Origin: a virus
DNA: 51,631 nt
Virus record (IMG/VR): IMGVR_UViG_3300032282_002376
Location: 1-51,631 of that record
Reading direction: 5' to 3' (one strand)
How positions within the stretch are numbered: position 1 is the first letter of the stretch; every line of letters starts with the position of its first letter. The position numbers were made by a program, and so were the translations under genes. The notes beneath the pieces were generated by a model. It made no database searches, had not been told where the DNA came from, and saw only the letters and a list, made by a program, of their open reading frames with translations. Positions 44,344 through 51,631 of the stretch are shown here, in pieces.

Positions 44344-45591
44344 ATGCCCCAATTTTCAGACGACTTGTTTTTAGGTCCCGCCCAAACAGCCATGGGTACA
44401 GGGATTCGCCCTTACACTACAACCGCAACAGGCGGTACAGGTAGCGTTTCTTCAACAACTTTAACGATTACAGCGATTAATCAAGGTGCTCCAATTGTAG
44501 TTGGTATGTACGTTGATGGTACGAGCGTTACTGACGGTACTTATATCACAGCATTTGTGAGCGGTACGGGTACAACTGGCACTTATACGCTTAATCAAGC
44601 TATTAACATCGCTAATACAACCGCATTGACGTTGCATGGAAACATCGCTTTTGATGACCCTGCTCCAATGGACTTAGGTGTTGGACCTGTCGGTCGCATC
44701 TATGTATGGGATATAATCCCCCAGGCATTAATAGCAAATAACATTGCTGCTTCTCAAACTCCAACATCAGCCTCTGGTTTAACTCTAACTGCAGGAACTT
44801 CTACTAAGTCAGTTGTTCGTAACGACGGTACTACTGTAATTCAGTTGGATTGCCCACGTGCTGTTAAAGTAACTACTGGCACTGCAACAGGTTCTACACT
44901 TGCGAGTGTTATTATCGCTGGAACTGGTGGACAAATCACTTTTACCTCTAATTCAAGCGTGTTTACTGGTCAACGTATGACTATCTCTGGCACTTTAGGT
45001 GGTACAGGTACGATTACAGGTTACACTAGTCCAACGACGTATATCTTGACTGCAGTAACTGCAACAAGCGCAACTTTGACAACTACCGCAGGTGCCGCAG
45101 TTGTAACTACAGCAGGAACACCAACAGGTTTGACTTACACTTTGGGCGCTGCTCCTCAAGTCATTACCGTATCTGGTTATGACTACTATGGTCAAGCTAT
45201 GAGTGAAGCGATTACCTCTTCAGCTGCTGTATCAACAGCTGTTAATGGTAAAAAAGCGTTTTTTCAAATTAGCTCTATCACAACAGCTGGTGCAACAGGT
45301 ACAGCATTAACAGTTGGTACAACTGATATTCTCGGTATACCAGTGCGCGTGTTTAATGTAGCCTATATCGCTAGTGTTAAAACAAACAGCACCTTGGCTC
45401 AAGATACTGGAACGTTTGTCGCTGCTGATACTGCAACAGCTACTACAACCACTGGTGACGTTAGAGGAACTTACGTTCCTGGTACAGCATCAGATGGTAT
45501 TAACCGCACAGTGATGGGTATTTTGTTACCTGGCATCGCGGTAGGACCCAATGCAACTCGCACTGGCGCTATCGGTGTAACACAAGCATAA
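44344..45591 (+). CDS. Virion protein with Ig-like/adhesion modules
   Basis: A 415-residue protein. After MPQFSDDLFLGPAQTAMGTG comes a Thr/Gly-rich module ending in TTGTYTLNQAINI (about 30-95). Then follow a core (FDDPAPMDLGVGPVGRIYVW), a second module (about 190-260, ITFTSNSSVFTGQRMTISGT) and a C-terminal VNGKKAFFQISSI plus ATRTGAIGVTQA. The modules look like those in the hub-like protein at 3253. It is likely a capsid- or tail-surface protein. Confidence 0.6.
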   Translation: MPQFSDDLFLGPAQTAMGTGIRPYTTTATGGTGSVSSTTLTITAINQGAPIVVGMYVDGTSVTDGTYITAFVSGTGTTGTYTLNQAINIANTTALTLHGNIAFDDPAPMDLGVGPVGRIYVWDIIPQALIANNIAASQTPTSASGLTLTAGTSTKSVVRNDGTTVIQLDCPRAVKVTTGTATGSTLASVIIAGTGGQITFTSNSSVFTGQRMTISGTLGGTGTITGYTSPTTYILTAVTATSATLTTTAGAAVVTTAGTPTGLTYTLGAAPQVITVSGYDYYGQAMSEAITSSAAVSTAVNGKKAFFQISSITTAGATGTALTVGTTDILGIPVRVFNVAYIASVKTNSTLAQDTGTFVAADTATATTTTGDVRGTYVPGTASDGINRTVMGILLPGIAVGPNATRTGAIGVTQA

Positions 45592-45605
45592 CCTAGGAGT
45601 TAATC

Positions 45606-46235
45606 ATGGGACAATTTAAACCAATGGTAAAGATGGAGACCACAGAGCCTTCAGTTGAACTGAAACTCAAAAAAGGTGGGCATGTTAATCGTTTCGCTAT
45701 GGGCGGTAACGTAGAAAAAGAAGTTAAGATGGTTGAAAAAGAGTTGAAGCACCACGAAAGTGAAAAAGCTTCTAAAGCTCACCACGGTCTTAAAAAGGGT
45801 GGAGCAGTTAAACCGATGACTGCAGGTATTGAGGGACCAGGTTATAAGCACGGCGGTAAAATCATGCACAAAGCAGATGGAGGCGCTATTAAAGGCGTCC
45901 GCGGAAGCGAACCAAAAGCTACTAAGATGGTTGTTGAGCGCATGGTGCAGAATAAAGCCAAGGGTGGCAGTATCGCTCCTTTTGAAAACAAGCCCCATGA
46001 AGCTAAGCAAGTCAAATCTTTACACACTAAGACTGGCGGTTTAGAAGGACCAGGATATAAAGGTGGTGGTAAAATTATGAAGAAGAAAGACGGCGGTTCT
46101 ATCAAGAAGTTTGAATCTGATATAAACGGCTTCACTTCACATAAAGGCGGTAAGAAAACTGGAGAGATCAAACAAGCTCCCGCAGGTTATAAAACAGGCG
46201 GTATGGTTCGAACTTCTAAGAACTGCAATTACTAA
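45606..46235 (+). CDS. Lys/Gly-rich repeat protein
   Basis: A 209-residue, very basic, probably disordered protein. A repeated unit reads GIEGPGYKHGGKIMHKADGG then GLEGPGYKGGGKIMKKKDGG, with many KGG motifs (LKKGGAVK, KGGSIAPF, YKTGGMVR). The charge and repeats suggest binding to DNA or acidic virion parts inside the head. It precedes a strong terminator. Confidence 0.7.
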   Translation: MGQFKPMVKMETTEPSVELKLKKGGHVNRFAMGGNVEKEVKMVEKELKHHESEKASKAHHGLKKGGAVKPMTAGIEGPGYKHGGKIMHKADGGAIKGVRGSEPKATKMVVERMVQNKAKGGSIAPFENKPHEAKQVKSLHTKTGGLEGPGYKGGGKIMKKKDGGSIKKFESDINGFTSHKGGKKTGEIKQAPAGYKTGGMVRTSKNCNY

Positions 46236-46241
46236 TAAGAT

Positions 46242-46264
46242 GGGAGCTGCGGCTCCCTCTTTTT
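46242..46264 (+). terminator. Intrinsic terminator
   Basis: GGGAGC-TGCG-GCTCCC (46242-46257) is a perfect six-base stem with a four-base loop, followed by TCTTTTT. It ends the Lys/Gly-rich gene. Confidence 0.9.
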
Positions 46265-46275
46265 AAGGAAAAAAT

Positions 46276-47055
46276 ATGAGTAATAATGTAGTTTCGTCTA
46301 TAACTAGTAAAGGTGCGTATGAACCCTTTGAGCTTCAAGTTGCTCGAGGTCAGATCATGGGGCACTCCGCTGTAAATATTTTTGGATATAGCACTGCAGT
46401 AGGCTCTACAGCGCTCGGTCCGTTGTGGGAAGGTTTAACACTATCTGGCGGTGCGTACACGTACCCCAGTTCTGCGTCAACACTTACAATAGTTAGTGAT
46501 TCTGCATCAGATACTTCTGCTTTGAGCGTTCAGATTCAAGGTTTAGATTCTGGATATAATGCGATCACAGAAACGATTGCAATGAACGGTACGACTAACG
46601 TAACTACTACAAAATCATTTTTGCGTATCAACTTGATGACTACGACTAATGGTTTAAATGTAGGAAACATCACTGCAAAAATCAGCTCAACTACATACGC
46701 TAAAATTGCCGCAGGTATCGGTCAAACTCAAATGTCTTTGTATACTGTGCCTGCTGGGTATACATTCTACCTATCGTATGTTCAAGCTGATGCTAGTATC
46801 GGATTTACTTCAAGTAATTATATGAAGTACGCTGAGTACAACAAAGATAATGTAAGCGGAGAAGTTAACCTTTTGAATCAAACAACATATGTTCAAAGTT
46901 TAAATATTCCTTACTCTTATCCAATTCCTCACACAGAAAAAACAGATATTCAGTTTCAAGTTCTTACAAACACTGGAAGCCCTTTTGTAGCTAATATCTA
47001 TGCAGGCGGTATTTTAATTCAGAACAATAACAACGTAACTGGTTCAGGTACTTAA
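46276..47055 (+). CDS. Conserved virion structural protein
   Basis: A 259-residue beta-rich protein. GQIMGHSAVNIFGYSTAVGS, PLWEGLTLSGGAYTYPSSAS, SVQIQGLDSGYNAITETIAM and NGTTNVTTTKSFLRINLM are its blocks, a pattern common in podovirus structural genes of unknown exact place. AAGGAAAAA precedes the ATG. Head-fibre or tail-component roles are both possible. Confidence 0.65.
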   Translation: MSNNVVSSITSKGAYEPFELQVARGQIMGHSAVNIFGYSTAVGSTALGPLWEGLTLSGGAYTYPSSASTLTIVSDSASDTSALSVQIQGLDSGYNAITETIAMNGTTNVTTTKSFLRINLMTTTNGLNVGNITAKISSTTYAKIAAGIGQTQMSLYTVPAGYTFYLSYVQADASIGFTSSNYMKYAEYNKDNVSGEVNLLNQTTYVQSLNIPYSYPIPHTEKTDIQFQVLTNTGSPFVANIYAGGILIQNNNNVTGSGT

Positions 47056-47056
47056 A

Positions 47057-47605
47057 ATGCCAGCAAAAAGCCAAGCTCAGTTTCGTTTTATGCAAGCTGT
47101 AGCTCATGATCCTACTGTTGCTAAAAAGGTAGGAATGAGTGCTAGACAAGCTTCTGAATACACAGAAAGCAATGTAGGTAAAAAAGCCTATAAAAACCTG
47201 CCAAAGCACAAAGCTTCTGGAGGCGGTCTTTACGCTAATATTCATGCAAAACAAGAAAGAATCAAACACGGCTCTGGTGAAAAAATGCGTAAACCAGGTA
47301 GCCCAGGAGCTCCAACAGCTAAAGACTTTAAAGACTCGTCTAAAACTGAAAAGATGAAAGACGGCGGTCCCTCTTTATCTATCAAACGCGGTGAAATCTT
47401 ACCAGCATCTAAAGGGGCAGGGTTAACCGAAAAAGGTAGAAATAAGTACAACGCAGCTACAGGTTCACATTTAAAAGCTCCTCAACCAGAAGGAGGACCA
47501 CGTAAAAATTCTTTTTGCGCCAGGATGGAGCCAGTAGCTAAAAAAAGCGAACCAGGTAGTAGAGCTAGAGCTTCCATGCAAAGATGGAAATGCCCAAATT
47601 GGTAA
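47057..47605 (+). CDS. DUF3008/DUF6321-like basic phage protein
   Basis: A 182-residue Lys/Gly-rich protein. The N terminus MPAKSQAQFRFMQAVAHDPT resembles DUF3008. The C terminus SIKRGEILPASKGAGLTEKG, RNKYNAATGSHLKAPQPEGG, PRKNSFCARM and RASMQRWKCPNW resembles DUF6321. Both are short phage families of unknown function; here they form one basic protein that may interact with DNA or the capsid. The family names are from memory. Confidence 0.7.
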   Translation: MPAKSQAQFRFMQAVAHDPTVAKKVGMSARQASEYTESNVGKKAYKNLPKHKASGGGLYANIHAKQERIKHGSGEKMRKPGSPGAPTAKDFKDSSKTEKMKDGGPSLSIKRGEILPASKGAGLTEKGRNKYNAATGSHLKAPQPEGGPRKNSFCARMEPVAKKSEPGSRARASMQRWKCPNW

Positions 47606-47613
47606 TATAACAA

Positions 47614-48684
47614 ATGGCAGTAACTTATTCAGGCACTGTAGGAACAACGACTATCACGGTACAATCTATGATAGATCACGCTGCTCGCGTATCTGGAAAA
47701 GTAGCTGAAGAATTAACCATAGAGCAAGTTCAAGCAGCAAAAGAAAACCTCTTTATGCTATTGAACAATATCGCCAACATGGGTATCAACTACTGGTGTA
47801 TACAGAAAGCCGTTATAGGACTTATACCAGAAACTTTTGAGTATGTACTACCTCTAGGAACTATTGACGTATTAAACACAAACTTCAGAACAGTAACTCA
47901 GGTCACAGGCGGTGGGTACGCTTCATCTGGTAACGTATCTATCGCGTATAGCGGTAACCCTAGTCCTCAATCTGTATTTACGCAGAGCGCTCCAAATGGA
48001 TACGTAGCTATAAACACAGGTACTAACAACCCAACGTATATAGCTACAGTAGGTATTTTACCTTCTATTAATTTAACTACAAACATTTTAATTCAAAGCA
48101 GTCCAGACGGAACTACTTGGACAACTGTTTACGCTCCAGGATCAGTTTCTTGGGTCGCTAATACTTGGGTTTATTATGACCTAGACCCTAGCAGTTCCCA
48201 GTCGTATTGGCGCATTATTGAGACAGGTGGGGCAACTCTTCAGATGTTGCAGTTACAATGGGGTACAGCTCCTTCAGAAGTACCTCTAGCGCGTATGAAT
48301 AGGGATGATTATACAAACCTACCAAATAAACAGTTTCTAGGTAATCGCCCCCTACAATTTTGGTTTAACCGAACGATACCTCAACCTAAGATGACCGTTT
48401 GGCCAACTCCAAACACTTATATGCCTCAGTTTACTGCATGGTATCATAGACAAATTATGGATGTAGGATCGTTAAGCGGTAATTTAGAGATGCCTGATCG
48501 TTGGTTGATGGCTGCTAAATGGATGCTATCTCATCAAACCGCTATAGAACTCCCTGGAGTTGACCTTGCTCGTATACAGTACATTGAAGGTCAAGCTGAC
48601 AAGTACTTTATGCTAGCCGAACAAGAAGAACGTGATAAGTCACCTATCATGCTTGCACCTAATATATCACCCTACACGAGGTGA
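47614..48684 (+). CDS. Tail tubular/adaptor-like protein with inserted beta-sandwich
   Basis: A 356-residue protein. The N-terminal part (TVQSMIDHAARVSGKVAEEL, AAKENLFMLLNNIANMGINY) and the C-terminal part (LPNKQFLGNRPLQFWFNRTI, MPDRWLMAAKWMLSHQTAIE) resemble a T7-gp11-like neck protein. Residues about 100-218 break the pattern with IQSSPDGTTWTTVYAPGS and SQSYWRIIETGG, a discoidin/carbohydrate-binding-like beta-sandwich. The insertion could give extra surface adhesion. Which of this and the gene at 1389 contacts the portal is open. Confidence 0.65.
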   Translation: MAVTYSGTVGTTTITVQSMIDHAARVSGKVAEELTIEQVQAAKENLFMLLNNIANMGINYWCIQKAVIGLIPETFEYVLPLGTIDVLNTNFRTVTQVTGGGYASSGNVSIAYSGNPSPQSVFTQSAPNGYVAINTGTNNPTYIATVGILPSINLTTNILIQSSPDGTTWTTVYAPGSVSWVANTWVYYDLDPSSSQSYWRIIETGGATLQMLQLQWGTAPSEVPLARMNRDDYTNLPNKQFLGNRPLQFWFNRTIPQPKMTVWPTPNTYMPQFTAWYHRQIMDVGSLSGNLEMPDRWLMAAKWMLSHQTAIELPGVDLARIQYIEGQADKYFMLAEQEERDKSPIMLAPNISPYTR

Positions 48685-48685
48685 T

Positions 48686-49036
48686 ATGCCCATATTTCTT
48701 GATACTCGCGGTAACTCCTCATTAAGCATCTTTATCTGTGATCGCTGTAAAATGAAGCGAGCGTATGATGAGTTGCAACCTGATGGTAATTTACCTGGCA
48801 TCAAAGTATGCCAACAGGGTTGTAGTGATCAGTTTGACCCGTATCGTTTAGCTCCAAGACAACCAGAAAAAATATCTATACGTTTTCCGCGTCCAGATGA
48901 TAGTATTGCGGTCAATCCAGACGCTATAATAACTAGTAATCCAGATAGCCAATGGGCTCTTTCACCTGAACAAAATGTGCAGACTCCAGAGAACAATGGT
49001 AATCTGGATACACTTAGCCCCTCAGCAGGACAGTAA
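48686..49036 (+). CDS. Small conserved virion-region protein with Cys motifs
   Basis: The ATG at 48686 is preferred (CGAGGTGAT site); the open frame extends to 48632 inside the previous gene. The 116-residue protein has FICDRCKMKRAYDELQPDGN, PGIKVCQQGCSDQFDPYRL and ISIRFPRPDDS. The CxxC...CxxxC cysteines could bind zinc. This pattern is common between tail genes in podoviruses; its role is unknown. The C terminus is Pro/Asn/Ser-rich. Confidence 0.72.
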   Translation: MPIFLDTRGNSSLSIFICDRCKMKRAYDELQPDGNLPGIKVCQQGCSDQFDPYRLAPRQPEKISIRFPRPDDSIAVNPDAIITSNPDSQWALSPEQNVQTPENNGNLDTLSPSAGQ

Positions 49037-50659
49037 ATGGCAAATGTACAAATATCGCAGCTACCTTCAGCCACTGGTTCGTTAACTGGAGCTGAACTTG
49101 TACCTATCGTACAGAATGGGCAGACCGTTCAAACCACGGTGGGAACTATCGCCAGTTCACCAACTCAAACGCAGACTTTTCTAACAGTTGGAAATCAATC
49201 TACACTAGCAAATAGTCGTTATCTAGCTACTAGCGCTGGCCTTTCTTTAACTGATGGAGGAGCGCAAGGAACATACACAGTCGGTTTAACTGGCGCTGCT
49301 TCTTCGTTACTTTCGTCACCTGTTGGGATACAGGTTAAAACAAGTACAAACACGTTAACCAGTGTATCTTTAGCAGTCAGTAATGGGCTATCTATCGCCA
49401 ATGCTAACGGTACGACGGGTAATCCGACGATATCGTTATCAGGTTTGATGTCTAATATAGCCTCTCAAACTGGCACAGGGTTGCTAGCCATCGCTGGAAC
49501 TTCAGCTACACCAGTTACTATAACAGGGACATCAGGTCAAATTTCTGTAGCAACTGGAAACGGCTCAGGGGGTAACCCAACCATTAGCCTAGCTACAACA
49601 GCTGTCACTCCCCAGTCTTACACCTATGCTAATATTACAGTAGACGCATACGGAAGAATAACTGCTGCGTCTAGTAATGTAGCAGCAACTGGAACCGTAA
49701 CTTCTATCACCGCTGGGTCAGGTTTAACAGGCGGTACAATAACGACCTCGGGCACTATCGCGTTAGCAACGGTAGGTACGTCAGGTACTTACGGTACAGC
49801 AAGCCAAGTACCTGTTATTACAACAAACGCGTACGGGCAAGTTTCCTCTGTAACAAATACAACAATCGCAATATCTGCATCACAAGTTACAAGTGGTACT
49901 CTGGCTATCGCTCAAGGTGGTACAAACTCATCATCAACTCCAACGGCAGGAGCTGTAGCTTACGGCACTGGAACATCTTTTGCTTTTAACCTTGCAGGTT
50001 CTCCAGGACAAGTTTTAACAAGCCAAGGTGCAGGAACTCCAACGTGGGCTACAGTTACAGGTACGGGTACTGTGACCACAGCCTCTGTTGTAACTGCAAA
50101 TGGCTTTGCTGGAACTGTAGCAAATGCAAGTACGACTCCAGCGATAACGCTGACAACAACGATAACAGGACTGCTAAAAGGTAATGGAACCGCAATCAGC
50201 GCTGCTACTTCTGGTACAGATTACGCTCCTGCAACCTCAGGCACATCGCTTTTGTACGGAAACGGCTCAGGCGGTTTCAGTAATGTAACTATCGGGACTG
50301 GTGTAACTTTTGCGGGTGGTACGTTATCAGCTACAGGTACAGGCTCTGTAACTTCCGTAGCAATGACGGTCCCCTCATTTTTGAGCGTTACAGGTTCACC
50401 TATCACAAGCTCAGGTACATTGGCGGTGTCGCTATCTGGCGTTGCGTTACCAGTAGCTAATGGAGGTACAGGCGTTACAACAACGCCAGCGAACGGCTCT
50501 CTATTGATCGGTGACGGTACTGGGTATACAAACGCAACATTAACAGCAGGTACGAATATAACCATCACAAACTCAAGTGGCGGTATTTCAATCGCGTCTA
50601 CAGGTGGCGGTTCATCAGCTGTATCACAAGCGTATGCTTGGTTCATATCAGGAAGGTAA
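49037..50659 (+). CDS. Tail fibre protein
   Basis: A 540-residue protein beginning ANVQISQLPSATGSLTGAEL followed by VPIVQNGQTVQTTVG, a typical fibre attachment segment. It continues with many Thr/Ser/Gly beta repeats (TVTSITAGSGLTGGTITTSG, ALPVANGGTGVTTTPANGSL) and ends AYAWFISGR. Such repeats form long trimeric shafts; the end may bind the receptor. It is followed after three bases by a second fibre-like gene. Confidence 0.82.
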   Translation: MANVQISQLPSATGSLTGAELVPIVQNGQTVQTTVGTIASSPTQTQTFLTVGNQSTLANSRYLATSAGLSLTDGGAQGTYTVGLTGAASSLLSSPVGIQVKTSTNTLTSVSLAVSNGLSIANANGTTGNPTISLSGLMSNIASQTGTGLLAIAGTSATPVTITGTSGQISVATGNGSGGNPTISLATTAVTPQSYTYANITVDAYGRITAASSNVAATGTVTSITAGSGLTGGTITTSGTIALATVGTSGTYGTASQVPVITTNAYGQVSSVTNTTIAISASQVTSGTLAIAQGGTNSSSTPTAGAVAYGTGTSFAFNLAGSPGQVLTSQGAGTPTWATVTGTGTVTTASVVTANGFAGTVANASTTPAITLTTTITGLLKGNGTAISAATSGTDYAPATSGTSLLYGNGSGGFSNVTIGTGVTFAGGTLSATGTGSVTSVAMTVPSFLSVTGSPITSSGTLAVSLSGVALPVANGGTGVTTTPANGSLLIGDGTGYTNATLTAGTNITITNSSGGISIASTGGGSSAVSQAYAWFISGR

Positions 50660-50662
50660 ATA

Positions 50663-51568
50663 ATGTTAGTCTTAGACACAGTAAATAAATCTATAACAGT
50701 CGCTATGTCTGGAGCAGCTGCTACAACAAATCCCGATTTTGTAACAGCATACTCAGATGATAACGGCACTACTTTTGTTGAGGGCTCTAGTGATGGAGCT
50801 CTAAATGGTACGAGCCAAGTTACTCTTGTATCAGCTCCAGCAGCTTCAACGCGTAGGCTCATTAAATCAATTTACATTGAAAATAAAGACACTGCGGCAG
50901 TCACTATTACAGTCACTTTGAATAGCTCAAGCACTTTACGTACTATTGCTAAAGTAACACTTCAAGTTGGTGATACTTGGTCAACTGATGGCACAACAGA
51001 TACAAACGGTAATATAAAAACAGTGCAAGGCGCTGTAAGTTTAACTACAGGTGTAACTGGGATTCTTCCAGTTTTAAACGGCGGTACTGGAGTCACGACT
51101 TCAACAGGGTCTGGCAATACTGTATTAAGTACAACACCCACCTTGATAACCCCAATCTTGGGGACACCTACAAGTGTTACGTTAACAAATGGAACAGGTT
51201 TACCTATTTCAACAGGTGTCAGCGGTTTAGGAACAGGCGTAGCAACTGCCCTTGCAATTAACACTGGCTCATCTGGTGCGGTTGTAGTGAATGGGGGTGC
51301 TTTGGGTACACCATCTAGTGGAACATTAACAAACGCCACAGGCTATACAACTGTTAATTTATCAGGCACTATAACAAACGCACAATTGGCTAATTCTACA
51401 ATTTCAGGCATATCTCTTGGAAGCAGCTTGGCTAATTTGACAGCAGGTTCAGGAATAACTTTTAGTTCTGGAACTACTTACAACGGCTCTACTGCGATCA
51501 CTATGACTGCAAGTGGCGGTGTTTCAACAGGTAAAGCCATTGCAATGGCGATGATCTTCGGATTCTAA
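50663..51568 (+). CDS. Second tail fibre protein
   Basis: A 301-residue protein. Residues 1-110 form a compact domain (TRRLIKSIYIENKDTAAVTI, LQVGDTWSTDGT). The rest has shaft repeats shared with its neighbour (ILPVLNGGTGVTTSTGSGN, LGTPTSVTLTNGTGLP, LGTPSSGTLTNATGY) and ends STGKAIAMAMIFGF. The GG.GVTT and LGTP...LTN.TG units are the usual fibre-shaft pieces. It may be part of the same or an alternative fibre. Confidence 0.78.
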   Translation: MLVLDTVNKSITVAMSGAAATTNPDFVTAYSDDNGTTFVEGSSDGALNGTSQVTLVSAPAASTRRLIKSIYIENKDTAAVTITVTLNSSSTLRTIAKVTLQVGDTWSTDGTTDTNGNIKTVQGAVSLTTGVTGILPVLNGGTGVTTSTGSGNTVLSTTPTLITPILGTPTSVTLTNGTGLPISTGVSGLGTGVATALAINTGSSGAVVVNGGALGTPSSGTLTNATGYTTVNLSGTITNAQLANSTISGISLGSSLANLTAGSGITFSSGTTYNGSTAITMTASGGVSTGKAIAMAMIFGF

Positions 51569-51578
51569 GGAGTTTTAA

Positions 51579-51631
51579 ATGGCAAATCCTAATATAGTAA
51601 GCGTAACCAAGATATATGGCAACTCAAGCTA
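51579..51631 (+). CDS. Start of a structural gene cut by the window edge
   Basis: Only 17 codons are present: MANPNIVSVTKIYGNSS, after an AAGGAG site. This opening is common in phage structural genes that follow fibres. The rest lies outside the window. Confidence 0.7.
   Translation, partial: MANPNIVSVTKIYGNSS

Noticed and set aside
50221-50862. Open frame of 213 codons on the minus strand across the tail fibres
   Set aside because: Val/Pro-rich product is what Thr/Gly fibre repeats give when read backwards.
2030-51568. Diversity-generating retroelement acting on the fibres
   Set aside because: No reverse transcriptase and no template/variable repeat pair was seen.

Overview
The window looks like part of the genome of a tailed double-stranded DNA bacteriophage with podovirus-type virion genes. 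These are a P22-like portal, an SU10-type adaptor, several Ala/Gln-rich internal virion (ejection) proteins, a virion lytic transglycosylase and no tape-measure protein. There is no ribosomal RNA, recognisable tRNA, integrase, excisionase, lysogeny repressor or transposase, and no single-subunit RNA polymerase. A virulent phage that uses host RNA polymerase is the simplest reading. The host cannot be named from the sequence. A GH24 endolysin and strong Shine-Dalgarno sites suit a Gram-negative bacterium. Base composition is moderately AT-rich by eye, except for a GC-rich island at the small terminase gene.

Layout. Bases 1-11040 (+): membrane proteins, holin, endolysin, adaptor, tail/fibre proteins and a run of ejection proteins ending in a lytic transglycosylase. 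Bases 11014-32860 (-): one long early/replication block that converges on the first block. Read from its promoter end (32.9 kb) leftward, it has about 25 small early genes, an SF2 helicase, a primase/helicase, a putative thymidine-hypermodification cluster, a family A DNA polymerase and a recombination set (Sak4-like ATPase, DUF669 protein, Cas4-like nuclease, RuvC-like resolvase). It ends with an HD nucleotidase and small genes. Bases 32861-33801: a control region of about 0.94 kb with divergent promoter-like sites, direct and inverted repeats, a possible short RNA and a possible tiny membrane ORF. Bases 33802-51631 (+): terminase, an ART-like protein, portal, GroES-like co-chaperonin, scaffold, capsid, head/tail proteins and fibres, running off the right edge.

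The most interesting system lies at 17631-21992. A thymidylate-synthase homologue, an alpha-glutamyl/putrescinyl-thymine-pyrophosphorylase-like protein, two paralogous P-loop kinases with a shared GKYD...GG.D signature, a helical protein resembling the 5-hmdU kinase helical domain, and a conserved protein of unknown function form one overlapping transcription unit. By analogy with known phage pathways, it would make 5-hydroxymethyl-dUMP, build it into DNA, phosphorylate it there and replace the phosphate with another group. An HD nucleotidase and a YGDSW-motif protein at the end of the same block may adjust nucleotide pools.

A recurring TATAAT-centred element, often AGGTTATAATT or GGCTATAAT, lies in about a dozen gaps on both strands and is probably the phage's promoter. 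Four to five small ORFs of 37-52 codons, mostly membrane proteins, are added here because they have good signals but are easily overlooked. No computation or database search was possible. Family assignments come from recognising motifs.
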